Source: CAINVV01 sp964506325
Lineage (GTDB): Bacteria > Bacteroidota > Bacteroidia > Bacteroidales > Prolixibacteraceae
Direction: 5' to 3'
Assembly: GCA_964506325.1 (NCBI GenBank)
Contig: CAZDLO010000059.1
Span: 1-20,534 of the forward strand
DNA: 20,534 bases
The position numbers were made by a program, and so were the translations under genes. This document shows, piece after piece, positions 1 to 7,829 of this stretch (position 1 is the first letter of the stretch; each line of letters starts with the position of its first letter). Under the pieces are notes generated by a model, which was not told the DNA's origin, did no database searches, and was given only the letters and a program-made list of their open reading frames with translations.

Positions 1-20
1 TCTGTGACATTTTTTTTATT

Positions 21-60
21 ACACAGAGTCACACAGAGAGAATACGGAGTTACACGGAGG
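21..60. repeat. Degenerate ACACAGAG/ACACGGAG short tandem repeat
   Basis: Short degenerate units of about 10-11 bp recur here: ACACAGAG, CACACAGAGAG, ATACGGAG and ACACGGAG, one after another. The tract is non-coding and lies 3' of the alanine dehydrogenase gene, beyond a heptamer tract. The sequence shows the repetition directly. Nothing indicates a function, and the tract may extend left of the window. Confidence 0.5.
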
Positions 61-80
61 AAATCGAACAACTCCTGCCC

Positions 81-166
81 CAACTCATAACTCATAACTC
101 ATAATTCATAATTTTTGTACCAACTTATGTCTTATGTCTCATCTCTGATCTATCATTTCTAATTCA
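81..166. repeat. Heptamer repeat tract (ATAACTC/ATAATTC), degenerate
   Basis: Clear 7-bp units run from 82 to 114 (AACTC, ATAACTC twice, ATAATTC, ATAATTT). They are followed by degenerate 7-bp units of the CTTATGT and CTCATCT type to about 166. The tract reaches into the stop codon of alanine dehydrogenase (minus strand, 159-161). The same unit family recurs at 12238-12361, 13512-13553 and 20423-20534. Confidence 0.7.
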
Positions 167-1274
167 AAACTTCCTCCACATTGAAGTACGGAAGTCCCCA
201 TGCATCTGCGACTCCTTTGTAGACAATTTTCCCGTCAACAACATTCAGTCCTTTGCGGAGGGCCTTGTCTTCCGAGCATGCCTTCTTCCATCCATGGGCT
301 GCCAGGCTGATGGCGTAGGGTAGTGTGGCATTGGTAAGAGCTATGGTTGAGGTACGGGGTACCGCCCCAGGCATATTGGCAACCGTATAGTGAATAACCT
401 CATCCACGACGTAAGTAGGGTGATCATGCGTTGAAGGTACAGTCGTCTCAATGCACCCACCCTGGTCTACAGCAACGTCAACCATAACAGTTCCCGGATT
501 CATGGTCTTCAGCATATCCCTGGTAACAAGATAGGGTGCCTTTGCTCCGGGGATAAGTACTGCCCCGATAATCAGGTCGCTGACTTTCACCTGGTAACGG
601 ATATTGTAATCGTTCGACATTTGTGTCTTGACATTGGCAGGCATGATATCGTCGAGGTAACGAAGACGCTTGAGGCTGATATCCATAATTGTTACATCAG
701 CACCAAGTCCGGCAGCCATTTTGGCAGCTTCCGTTCCAACAATTCCTCCGCCCAGGATCAATACCTTTGCAGGAAGAACACCGGGTACTCCACCCAAAAG
801 CATGCCGCGACCGCCAAAAGTTTTTTCCAGGTATTTTGCACCTTCATGGATGGACATCCTTCCGGCGACTTCAGACATGGGAATCAGCAGCGGCAGCGAC
901 CGGTCGTCAAGTTCAACGGTTTCATAGGCAAGACATACCGCCTTGCAGCTGATCATGGCATGTGTCAGCGGCTCTGATGAGGCAAAGTGGAAATAGGTAT
1001 AAACAAGCTGGCCCTTTTTGATGAGAGGATATTCTGAGGCGATAGGCTCCTTTACCTTGACTATCATATCAGCAATGGCGTATACCTCTTCAATGGTGGC
1101 AAGTATCATTCCTCCGGCTGCAACATATTCAGCATCAGCGAATCCACTGCCATTCCCGGCAGTAGCCTGTACATACACCGTGTTACCACGTTTTACAAGT
1201 TCAGAAACACCTGCGGGAGTAAGTGCAACCCGGTTCTCGTTATTTTTAATCTCTTTTGGTAATCCTATTATCAT
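159..1274 (-). CDS. ald: Alanine dehydrogenase (NAD-dependent)
   Basis: Cytosolic enzyme that interconverts L-alanine with pyruvate, ammonia and NADH. The 371-residue product has the usual length for the family. The N-terminus MIIGLPKEIK with the following NRVALTP is the family signature. K75 (KVKEP) and H96 (YFHFAS) match the conserved pyruvate-binding and catalytic residues. A Rossmann motif GGGIVG lies at 175-180, and D270 in VDVAVDQGG matches the conserved catalytic Asp. The start is an ATG with no in-frame competitor near it. The gene stands alone, divergent from an aminotransferase across 233 bp that carry candidate promoters for both. Pairing with an aminotransferase suggests a role in amino-acid nitrogen and pyruvate balance, which is inference. 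The family assignment is secure; the direction used in vivo is not shown. Confidence 0.96.
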   Translation of the reverse strand: MIIGLPKEIKNNENRVALTPAGVSELVKRGNTVYVQATAGNGSGFADAEYVAAGGMILATIEEVYAIADMIVKVKEPIASEYPLIKKGQLVYTYFHFASSEPLTHAMISCKAVCLAYETVELDDRSLPLLIPMSEVAGRMSIHEGAKYLEKTFGGRGMLLGGVPGVLPAKVLILGGGIVGTEAAKMAAGLGADVTIMDISLKRLRYLDDIMPANVKTQMSNDYNIRYQVKVSDLIIGAVLIPGAKAPYLVTRDMLKTMNPGTVMVDVAVDQGGCIETTVPSTHDHPTYVVDEVIHYTVANMPGAVPRTSTIALTNATLPYAISLAAHGWKKACSEDKALRKGLNVVDGKIVYKGVADAWGLPYFNVEEVLN

Positions 1275-1351
1275 GGCAAATAAATTTATTTGGACTCAAA
1301 ATTAATCAAAGGTGAAGCCATCTAACCATGACTAAATCCCATATATTAAGA

Positions 1352-1359
1352 CAAATATA
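1352..1359 (-). promoter_or_regulatory. Candidate Bacteroidota -7 box for ald
   Basis: On the minus strand this reads TATATTTG, an exact match to the Bacteroidota -7 consensus TAnnTTTG, about 78 bp upstream of the ald ATG. No convincing TTTG -33 box is visible at the usual distance, so this rests on one half of the promoter only. Confidence 0.4.
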
Positions 1360-1473
1360 AATATTTACACTTGAGAAGGTCCATTGGTGATTTACTATTC
1401 ATTTTCAATTATTACGGTTCATTTCTTAACAAAAAGAAAGCATATGAGTGGAAATTTGAAATAATTATAATTG

Positions 1474-1481
1474 TATCTTTG
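1474..1481 (+). promoter_or_regulatory. Candidate Bacteroidota -7 box for the aminotransferase
   Basis: TATCTTTG matches TAnnTTTG exactly and lies 26 bp before the ATG at 1508, which would give a short leader. A TTTG at 1455-1458 is closer (15 bp) than the usual spacing of about 20 bp, so the -33 element is uncertain. Confidence 0.5.
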
Positions 1482-1507
1482 GCCCGGACAAATTTGAATA
1501 GTACCGA

Positions 1508-2707
1508 ATGCCTGCATTATCTTACAGAGGAGAAGAGTTACCCGAATCGGCCATCAGAAAGCTGGTGCCCTATGCCGAAAAGGCAAAAGCCTTGGGGAGA
1601 AAGGTATATCACCTGAACATTGGACAGCCTGATATCAAAACTCCACAGCACGCCATTGAGCGGATCCGTAACTTCAATTTCGACTTAATCCCATATGGGC
1701 ACTCATTTGGCAATGAAACCTACCGGATGAAACTAGCCCGCTATTACGGCGACCGTAACCTGGAGGTGGATGCTTCCCAGATACTTATTACCACAGGCGG
1801 CAGCGAGGCGATCTCGTTTGCCTTCATGGTTTGTTTCAATCCGGGAGATGAAGTCATTATCCCTGAACCATTTTATGCCAATTACCAATCATTCGCTATT
1901 GCCAATGACGTGGTAATCAAGCCAATTACTTCAAGTATCGAATCCGGATTCCAGCTTCCTTCCATTGCTGAATTTGAGAAGGTGATCACCCCTAAGACCA
2001 AAGGAATCTTTATCTGCAATCCTAACAATCCGACCGGTTATGTTTATACCCACGAAGAGCTGTTGCAATTGCAGGAACTGGTATTGAAGTACGATCTTTT
2101 TCTCCTGGCCGACGAGGTTTACAGTGAGTTTGTCTATGATGGCAGAACACACTTCTCCGTACTTGAACTTCAGAATATCAGTGAGAATGTGGTGATGGTG
2201 GACTCTGTTTCAAAGCGGTTCAGCGCCTGTGGTATCCGAATAGGATCCCTGGTGTCCAGGAACAGGAGGGTCATCAAGAATATCTCCAAACTTGCTATGG
2301 CCAGGTTATGCCCGCCCATGCTTGGCCAGGTGGTTGCTGAGTCTGCTGTGGATTCCCCGCCTGAATACATGGCAGATGTTTACAGGGAATACCTGCAGAG
2401 AAGGGATTTTTTTATCACTGCCCTGAATGAAATTGAAGGTGTATATTCCCCAATGCCAATGGGAGCCTTTTACTCGATGGTACGCTTGCCCATCGACGAC
2501 AGTGACCGTTTTTGTCAATGGATGCTGGAAGAGTTTGAACACAATGGGGCTACAGTGATGATGGCTCCTGCTTCGGGGTTTTATTCCACTCCGGGATCGG
2601 GTCACAATGAGGTCAGGGTGGCTTATGTGCTTAACAGGGATGATCTTAAAGCCGCCGTTGAATGCCTTGAAGTGGCACTGAAGGTCTACCCGGGCCGAAC
2701 GATATGA
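1508..2707 (+). CDS. PLP-dependent class I/II aminotransferase
   Basis: Fold-type I pyridoxal-phosphate aminotransferase of the aspartate/aromatic/branched-chain group, moving amino groups between an amino acid and a 2-oxo acid. The 399 residues are full length. Visible landmarks are NPNNPTG at 171-177 (N174 contacts PLP), ADEVY with D202 (pyridine nitrogen), SVSKRFS with the Schiff-base lysine K236, and R370 in EVRVAYV, the expected substrate-carboxylate arginine. An in-frame start further upstream is not suggested, because the candidate promoter lies just before 1508. The donor and acceptor cannot be told from sequence. AspC/PatA-like activity is the default guess. A strong hairpin follows the stop codon. 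Confidence 0.93.
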   Translation: MPALSYRGEELPESAIRKLVPYAEKAKALGRKVYHLNIGQPDIKTPQHAIERIRNFNFDLIPYGHSFGNETYRMKLARYYGDRNLEVDASQILITTGGSEAISFAFMVCFNPGDEVIIPEPFYANYQSFAIANDVVIKPITSSIESGFQLPSIAEFEKVITPKTKGIFICNPNNPTGYVYTHEELLQLQELVLKYDLFLLADEVYSEFVYDGRTHFSVLELQNISENVVMVDSVSKRFSACGIRIGSLVSRNRRVIKNISKLAMARLCPPMLGQVVAESAVDSPPEYMADVYREYLQRRDFFITALNEIEGVYSPMPMGAFYSMVRLPIDDSDRFCQWMLEEFEHNGATVMMAPASGFYSTPGSGHNEVRVAYVLNRDDLKAAVECLEVALKVYPGRTI

Positions 2708-2731
2708 TGTAAGCCGGCATGTCCGGGCCTA

Positions 2732-2790
2732 CAAAGAAAGAGCGCAGGGAATCCGTTGTGAAACCGGTACTTCCTTGCGCTCTTTCTTTG
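2732..2790. terminator. Long hairpin, probable bidirectional terminator
   Basis: The arms 2732-2751 and 2771-2790 are complementary over 20 bp, with one G:U pair in plus-strand RNA and one mismatch in minus-strand RNA, around a 19-nt loop. The hairpin lies between the convergent aminotransferase and exuT-like genes. The right arm is pyrimidine-rich (CTTTCTTT) but has no long U tract, so termination is inferred from position and stem strength. Confidence 0.65.
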
Positions 2791-2836
2791 GCTGAACACC
2801 TTGAAATTGCTCTGTTAAGATTTAAATTTGAGCAGG

Positions 2837-4363
2837 TTACAGATCTATTTTCTTGAATTTGGGAACCAGTGTGTGCATAACAAACCATGCCATCAGGTAG
2901 GCGGTGGCGCAAAATGCAAAAACAATGGTGTAGGCTGTTGTCATATGAGATTGAACGATAGGCGCCTGGATATGTCTTATCTGTTCGAATAAACCCGGAT
3001 CAACCGCCTGTAACTGTGTTATTACCTCTTTGGGAAGATTGCCAAGTTCGACCGTGTTCAGATTCAGTAGGTCACCATGCTTGTTTACAAGCTTAAGGGA
3101 CCTGATCTTTTCGGCATAATCTCCCAGTTGCTGTGACTGGGCTGCGATCCATGACTTTGCAATTCCTGCACTTCTGTAGAAATCAAATAGCCAGCCTGCA
3201 CTTTTGTTCACAACGATGCCTCCGATAGCTCCTGCCATGCCTCCGATCCCTGTCACACTGGCAACGGCCTTGTTGGGAAACATATCGGAAACGGTGGTGA
3301 AAATATTGGCCGACCAGGCCTGGTGTGCCGCGGTACCAATTCCAATGATCACAACAGGAAACCAGTAACTGTAAACACCAAGATATTGAGCGCTTAATAC
3401 GGCAAGTGGTAATACGGCAATTGCCAGCATCGCTTTCATGCGGCCGGCATAAGGCTCATAACCCTTGTTGATGTAATACATCGGGAACAATCCGCCTCCG
3501 ATGCTGCCAACCGATGACATCATATACAAAACCGAAAGGGGGAAGGCAACCTGCATTCCGGTCAGTCCGTACTGAGCCTTTAAATATGCTGGCAGCCAGA
3601 ACAGAAAGAACCACCAAACCCCGTCGGTCATAAATTTACCAAAGCTGAAAGCCCAGGTCTGTTTGTATTTCAGTAAACTAAACCATGACACCTTATCTTT
3701 GGGAGTACCATCAGCTTTGGTCTCCTCCGGGATGTTATCTGCGGTAATGTAGGCAATCTCTGCTGCACCAACTCTCTTGCTTCTGGAGGGAATTTCATAC
3801 AGCCAAAACCAGAAAATAAGCCAGAAGAACCCGATTCCTCCGATAATCAGAAACGCCGCTTCCCATCCGTAGTGGTCGGCAATCCAGGGAACTGTGAGAG
3901 GAGCCAGAATGGCGCCCACATTCGTCCCGGAGTTAAAGATGCCGGTGGCCAGTGCCCGTTCTTTTTTGGGGAACCATTCAGCTACAGTCTTTATGGCTGC
4001 AGGAAAGTTGCCTGCTTCACCAAAACCCAGCACTCCGCGGGCAATCATGAAACCGCCCGTGCCTTTGGCAAGCGCATGTACCATGGCACCTATGGACCAG
4101 ATAATCAGTGACCAGGCATAACCCAGTTTGGTTCCCATCCAGTCAATTAACCGCCCGGCAAAAAGCATGGAAATGGCATAAACAAACTGGAAAACAGAAA
4201 CGATGTTGGCATAATCCGAATCGCTCCAGTTGAATTGAACCTCCAGCCTGTCCTTTAAAAGGCTTAATACCTGTCGGTCGAGGTAGTTAACGGTAGTCGC
4301 AAAAAAGACAAGTGCGCAGATGGTCCACCTGTATTGCCCAATCCTTTTATTTAGATCAGTCAT
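2837..4363 (-). CDS. exuT: MFS hexuronate transporter (ExuT-like, ACS family)
   Basis: Inner-membrane major-facilitator transporter, most like the anion:cation symporter family that includes ExuT for galacturonate and glucuronate uptake. The N-terminal helix ends in NYLDRQVLS (26-34), typical of this group. The loop RLIDWMGTKLG (71-81) corresponds to MFS motif A, and GEAGNFPAAIK (115-125) is also characteristic. The protein has 508 residues, whereas ExuT-type proteins are usually about 430-470. The excess is a hydrophilic segment at about 398-472, before the last helix. The gene is the last of the minus arm after uxaE and uxaC, 180 bp beyond uxaC, with no -7 box seen in that gap. That context supports hexuronate as the substrate. 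Exact substrate range is inferred. Confidence 0.88.
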   Translation of the reverse strand: MTDLNKRIGQYRWTICALVFFATTVNYLDRQVLSLLKDRLEVQFNWSDSDYANIVSVFQFVYAISMLFAGRLIDWMGTKLGYAWSLIIWSIGAMVHALAKGTGGFMIARGVLGFGEAGNFPAAIKTVAEWFPKKERALATGIFNSGTNVGAILAPLTVPWIADHYGWEAAFLIIGGIGFFWLIFWFWLYEIPSRSKRVGAAEIAYITADNIPEETKADGTPKDKVSWFSLLKYKQTWAFSFGKFMTDGVWWFFLFWLPAYLKAQYGLTGMQVAFPLSVLYMMSSVGSIGGGLFPMYYINKGYEPYAGRMKAMLAIAVLPLAVLSAQYLGVYSYWFPVVIIGIGTAAHQAWSANIFTTVSDMFPNKAVASVTGIGGMAGAIGGIVVNKSAGWLFDFYRSAGIAKSWIAAQSQQLGDYAEKIRSLKLVNKHGDLLNLNTVELGNLPKEVITQLQAVDPGLFEQIRHIQAPIVQSHMTTAYTIVFAFCATAYLMAWFVMHTLVPKFKKIDL

Positions 4364-4543
4364 TTTTTCTAGTTTAGATTTTGAATATTAATTAGTTAGC
4401 CTGTCTTTCTAAAACATGTTCCTGGTGAACCGGGATGAAATACTGAATGGATGAATTCCAATTTTCATTTCAATTCCGGTGCCGGTTATAAAACCTGATT
4501 CACGATTGAATTATTCGATTCTTCAGACGAATCCGCCATACCT

Positions 4544-5962
4544 TTATTTTTCTCCCTTTGAATCAAAATTAAAATAATTTTTGGCATTGTTGAACGAAAT
4601 ATCTTCCACCATTTTTCCAAGAAGCTGCATGTCTGCCGGTATCTCTCCATTTTCCACATCGTTGCCCAGTAAATTGCACAGGATCCTCCTGAAATATTCG
4701 TGACGGGGATAGGAGAGGAAACTTCTTGAATCGGTAAGCATGCCTACAAACCGGCTTAGTAGTCCGAGGCTGGAAAGAGCCTGCATCTGGTTCTCCATTC
4801 CATTCTTCTGATCGAGGAACCACCAACCGGATCCGTATTGCAGTTTGCCCGGTATAGTGCCGTCCTGGAAGTTGCCGGTCATGGTTGCCATCACTTCATT
4901 GTCGCGTGGATTCAGGTTATAAAGGATTGTTTTTGCAAGTTTGTCTTCGCTGTCAAGCCTGTTTAAAAGTTTTGACAATGGCCTTGCAATTTCGAGGTCG
5001 CCAATGGAATCAAAGCCCTTGTCTGGTCCCAGCAGGTTGAAAAGCCTTGTGTTGTTGTTCCTGAGGGCACCCAGATGGTATTGCTGTGTCCATCCACGGC
5101 TGTGATCCATCACTCCAAACTCAAATAGCATCGCTGATTTGAATTTTAATATCTCATCTGCCGACAATGATTTTCCACCCCTGATTTTGGCAAAAATGGC
5201 GTGGATTTCGGTTTCAGTGTATTCAGCTGCATAAATGGTATCCAGTCCATGGTCTGACAACCGGCATCCATTTTCGTGAAAGTAACTGTGGCGTTTTTCC
5301 AGGGCAGCAATAAATCCGGCATAGTCCGAGATACTGCAGTCTGCCGCTTTTTCCAGTTTATCCGCATAAATATTGAAGGCGGCAGGTGATTCAACCATCA
5401 TGGCAGAATCCGGACGCCAGGCAGGCAGAACATTCACCTTAAAATCACTGGCGAAGATGCTTTTGTGGTCTTCCAGTGTATCCACTGGATCGTCTGTCGT
5501 ACAAATAGTGTGGACATTTGCTTTTTCAATTATTCCCCTGCAGGTGAAACCTTCTGAGCTCAGTTGTTCGTTGCAGCGATCCCAGACAGACCTTGCACTC
5601 TGTTTGTTTAGGACATCGCGGATTCCGAACGGATTTCTCAGTTCCAGGTGTGTCCAGTGATAAAGCGGGTTTCTAAGGGTATAGGGTACAGTTTCTGCCC
5701 ATTTTTCGAATTTTTCCCAGTCCGAGGCTCCTCCGGTACAGAAATGCTCCGCCACTCCGTTAGTACGCATGGCCCGCCATTTGTAATGGTCTCCATTCAG
5801 CCAGATGGCAGTCATGTTATCGAATCTTTTGTCATCAGCAATCTCCTTGGGAGAGATATGGCAGTGATAATCGAAAATGGGCATATTGGCCGCATGATCG
5901 TGGTAAAGTTCCTTCGCAGTCTCTGATTGCAGGAGGAAATCTTCGTCCATAAAACTCTTCAT
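4544..5962 (-). CDS. uxaC: Uronate isomerase (glucuronate/galacturonate isomerase)
   Basis: Cytosolic amidohydrolase-superfamily isomerase that converts D-glucuronate to D-fructuronate and D-galacturonate to D-tagaturonate, the first step of hexuronate catabolism. I place the start at the ATG at 5960-5962 (MKSFMDEDFLL). It aligns with the known family N-terminus, gives 472 residues (family about 470) and leaves a 52-bp gap to uxaE. A longer reading to 6070 would overlap the uxaE 3' end and adds 36 residues unlike the family. The metal-binding HxH is seen in FDYHCHISP (H33, H35). The neighbours uxaE and exuT fit one operon. Confidence 0.96.
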   Translation of the reverse strand: MKSFMDEDFLLQSETAKELYHDHAANMPIFDYHCHISPKEIADDKRFDNMTAIWLNGDHYKWRAMRTNGVAEHFCTGGASDWEKFEKWAETVPYTLRNPLYHWTHLELRNPFGIRDVLNKQSARSVWDRCNEQLSSEGFTCRGIIEKANVHTICTTDDPVDTLEDHKSIFASDFKVNVLPAWRPDSAMMVESPAAFNIYADKLEKAADCSISDYAGFIAALEKRHSYFHENGCRLSDHGLDTIYAAEYTETEIHAIFAKIRGGKSLSADEILKFKSAMLFEFGVMDHSRGWTQQYHLGALRNNNTRLFNLLGPDKGFDSIGDLEIARPLSKLLNRLDSEDKLAKTILYNLNPRDNEVMATMTGNFQDGTIPGKLQYGSGWWFLDQKNGMENQMQALSSLGLLSRFVGMLTDSRSFLSYPRHEYFRRILCNLLGNDVENGEIPADMQLLGKMVEDISFNNAKNYFNFDSKGEK

Positions 5963-6014
5963 TTCAGTGTATTTAATGTGAATATTTAACCTGAAAAAGT
6001 CAACCGGCAACGAA

Positions 6015-7265
6015 TCAGCCGATCCTGAAAAGACGTTTGAGATGACGGTCGTAAAGGTTCTCTTCGACACACGACCCGATCAGGGTGCTGTGTTCTTTCA
6101 GGAGACCGGTGTAATGATCTCCCATCTCTGCCGCAATTTTATAACCTACGTGAATTAGTTGCCTGAAGCTTGGGTTGTAATCTGCATGACCAGGAATGTG
6201 CCGGAGTGTGTCGGCAAATTTTTGGCTGTCCCACGACATTACCTCATTTGCATCCGGAAGCAGGTGCTGATCGATGTCGATCACATCAGCATAGGGTGCG
6301 CATAGCTCTTCCTGTCGGTTAAGGGCCTGGATGTAAATGGATTTTGCAGCTTCAAGTGCAGTACCTCCCGCAAGTGCCAGTCCGATTACCTCTTCCAGCC
6401 AGGTCGTTCCTGCTGTTTTAACATGTATCCCTTTGTCGTGCAGGGTAATTACTCGCTGAATTTCAGGATAAATTGAAAATTTATCTGAACCTGAGTGGAC
6501 ACTAAGTTTTAGGTTATCGGGCAGATTGAATTCCCTGACAGCATACTCAATGACCAGGATATCTTCCTCAAATTCCCGGGCAAATTTGGCAACATCTCCC
6601 ACATAATCAACGCCTTTGTTGAACCTTCCGGTGAATTTGGGGGCAATTGTCTGGGCCGGAATACCCAAATCAGAAATCATCTTGAGGATGAAGAAAAGCT
6701 CGACAGGCGATTGGGGCGTCTCCACCTCGTCCATAGAAATCTCTGTGACAAAATTTTCCGAGCCCTTGCGGTCTGCGATAAACCCGTAAATTTTTCCTGC
6801 TTCGGAAATTGCAGTCAGAAATTTATCTGCAATCTTCGACAGAAGCTGGTCATCAACCACAAACGGATGGGAAATTTTCGGTATCGCAAGTGATCCTTTG
6901 TACGACCTGCACGAGGAGATAAATTCTTCAGTCTCACGCTGCGAGGCAGGTATTCCAATTTTCCCTGCGACATCGATGGTGAAAAAGTCGGAGGCAAGGA
7001 TGAAATTTTCAACATTCCCGAGATTGATGTGGTCGGCATCAACACAATAGTTTCCTTTGTATCCAAGGGTTTTAACTGCCTCGTCGGCCTCCTTCCTTGT
7101 GTCCTTCGGATGAGAGTGAACGTATCCGTGCTCCCGGTTGGATTTGTTCCAGACAGGAGTTACTTCAATTCCGCTTTCATTGGCTTTCAGAAGGGCCCTC
7201 AGTTGTGCGACTCCCTGGTGTGCGAATCTGTCGCCGATTCCAAAACTGTACTTTCCTAGTTTCAT
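6015..7265 (-). CDS. uxaE: Tagaturonate/fructuronate epimerase (UxaE family)
   Basis: Resembles the UxaE family, which epimerises D-tagaturonate to D-fructuronate at C3, so galacturonate can join the glucuronate branch without tagaturonate reductase or altronate dehydratase. Recognisable stretches are the N-terminal KYSFGIGDRFAHQG, GYVHSHPKDTRKEADEA (48-64) and DADHINLGN (76-84); the His/Asp residues there are likely metal ligands, which is inference. The start is chosen at the ATG at 7263-7265 (416 residues), because the family begins close to MKL-KYS. An upstream in-frame ATG at 7320-7322 would add 19 residues. It is the first gene of the minus arm, with uxaC next, and is transcribed away from the LacI-type regulator. 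Confidence 0.85.
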   Translation of the reverse strand: MKLGKYSFGIGDRFAHQGVAQLRALLKANESGIEVTPVWNKSNREHGYVHSHPKDTRKEADEAVKTLGYKGNYCVDADHINLGNVENFILASDFFTIDVAGKIGIPASQRETEEFISSCRSYKGSLAIPKISHPFVVDDQLLSKIADKFLTAISEAGKIYGFIADRKGSENFVTEISMDEVETPQSPVELFFILKMISDLGIPAQTIAPKFTGRFNKGVDYVGDVAKFAREFEEDILVIEYAVREFNLPDNLKLSVHSGSDKFSIYPEIQRVITLHDKGIHVKTAGTTWLEEVIGLALAGGTALEAAKSIYIQALNRQEELCAPYADVIDIDQHLLPDANEVMSWDSQKFADTLRHIPGHADYNPSFRQLIHVGYKIAAEMGDHYTGLLKEHSTLIGSCVEENLYDRHLKRLFRIG

Positions 7266-7431
7266 GACTCTATTATTTTGTTTGTAAGTTGCCGCAAGGA
7301 AGCGAAGTTCAGCGCAGCTCATACCCGCATTTTCGTTTTTAGTTGATATAAATTTAATCCACCTGGCTATTTCATGGGGATGAAATTTGTTTATTTTCGT
7401 TCGCTTTGATCAGAATATCAATATATTGTTT

Positions 7432-7439
7432 CAAATATA
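7432..7439 (-). promoter_or_regulatory. Candidate -7 box for the uxaE-uxaC-exuT arm
   Basis: The minus strand reads TATATTTG, an exact TAnnTTTG match, about 167 bp upstream of the chosen uxaE start. No TTTG is seen about 20 bp further upstream. The two upstream operators lie 65-120 bp behind this box rather than across it, so any repression from them would need looping or another promoter. Confidence 0.4.
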
Positions 7440-7503
7440 ATTACCTCTCAAGAGGGGTTGTATTTTTTTTCCTGCTAAGTATTTCTGAATAAAAATTTGG
7501 TTC

Positions 7504-7517
7504 CGTGTTCGTTCACG
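7504..7517. promoter_or_regulatory. LacI-type operator copy 1
   Basis: CGTGTTCGTTCACG has inverted CGTG/CACG arms and a central CG, the layout of LacI-family operators. It is identical to copy 2 and differs at one base from copy 3. The likely ligand is the LacI-family protein encoded at 7887. Confidence 0.68.
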
Positions 7518-7546
7518 AAAATAGAATATTTTTGAATATAAAGTTC

Positions 7547-7560
7547 CGTGTTCGTTCACG
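7547..7560. promoter_or_regulatory. LacI-type operator copy 2
   Basis: Identical core to copy 1 (CGTGTTCGTTCACG), with centres 43 bp apart. It lies upstream of the minus-strand uxaE arm. Confidence 0.68.
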
Positions 7561-7641
7561 AAAATAGATAATATTTTTAAATCATCTGCTTTTTGGTACT
7601 GTTTTTTACATTTTTCTGTTGAGTTTTCCTACTTGCCATTC

Positions 7642-7785
7642 TTACCAAAGGCTGAATCCCGTGAAGGTTTTGGGCTCTGGTTCTCCCTCATTACCCGCAC
7701 TGTCCTGGCAATGGAAGCTGATGGTTGGCTGAACCTGCTGAATTTCGATTCTGTTACCTGAAAGATATTTCATTTTTCCTTGCAT
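7642..7785 (-). CDS. Candidate small ORF or gene remnant, unknown
   Basis: An in-frame minus-strand reading of 47 codons from ATG at 7783-7785, or 43 codons from ATG at 7771-7773, ends at TAA 7642-7644. The stretch is clearly richer in G+C than its surroundings and uses codons like those of neighbouring genes, many ending in C or G. The product would be soluble, with an acidic GNEGEPEPK stretch and a C-terminal TGFSLW. I do not recognise it. It could be a small protein, a decayed gene end, or chance. Confidence 0.25.
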   Translation of the reverse strand: MQGKMKYLSGNRIEIQQVQPTISFHCQDSAGNEGEPEPKTFTGFSLW

Positions 7786-7829
7786 GATTTTCAAAATGGC
7801 GGTACATCGAGGCAGGCTAAATATTTTTC

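Larger units (their letters stand above)
7500..7568. repeat. Exact 26-bp direct repeat containing operators
   Basis: Positions 7500-7525 and 7543-7568 are identical over 26 bp, offset by 43 bp, or about four helical turns. Each copy contains a palindrome-like core CGTGTTCGTTCACG followed by AAAATAGA. The helical phasing suggests that regulator molecules bind on one DNA face. Confidence 0.85.

Noticed and set aside
1371..1616. Plus-strand ORF overlapping the start of the aminotransferase
   Set aside because: Runs out of frame through the promoter and 5' end of a clear gene.
2646..2912. Minus-strand ORF across the aminotransferase 3' end and the hairpin
   Set aside because: Spans the predicted terminator and overlaps two real genes in wrong frames.
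4420..4435. Palindrome TCCTGGTGAACCGGGA between uxaC and exuT as a terminator or operator
   Set aside because: The loop would be two bases, there is no T tract, and it does not match the three operator copies.
4513..4532. Short ATTCG/CGAAT inverted repeat downstream of uxaC
   Set aside because: Only a 5-bp AT-rich stem; expected by chance.
5963..6070. 36-residue N-terminal extension of uxaC
   Set aside because: Overlaps the uxaE 3' end and does not match the family; MKSFMDEDFLL is the expected start.
7266..7322. 19-residue N-terminal extension of uxaE
   Set aside because: The family begins near MKL-KYS; the extension has no known counterpart, though it cannot be fully excluded.
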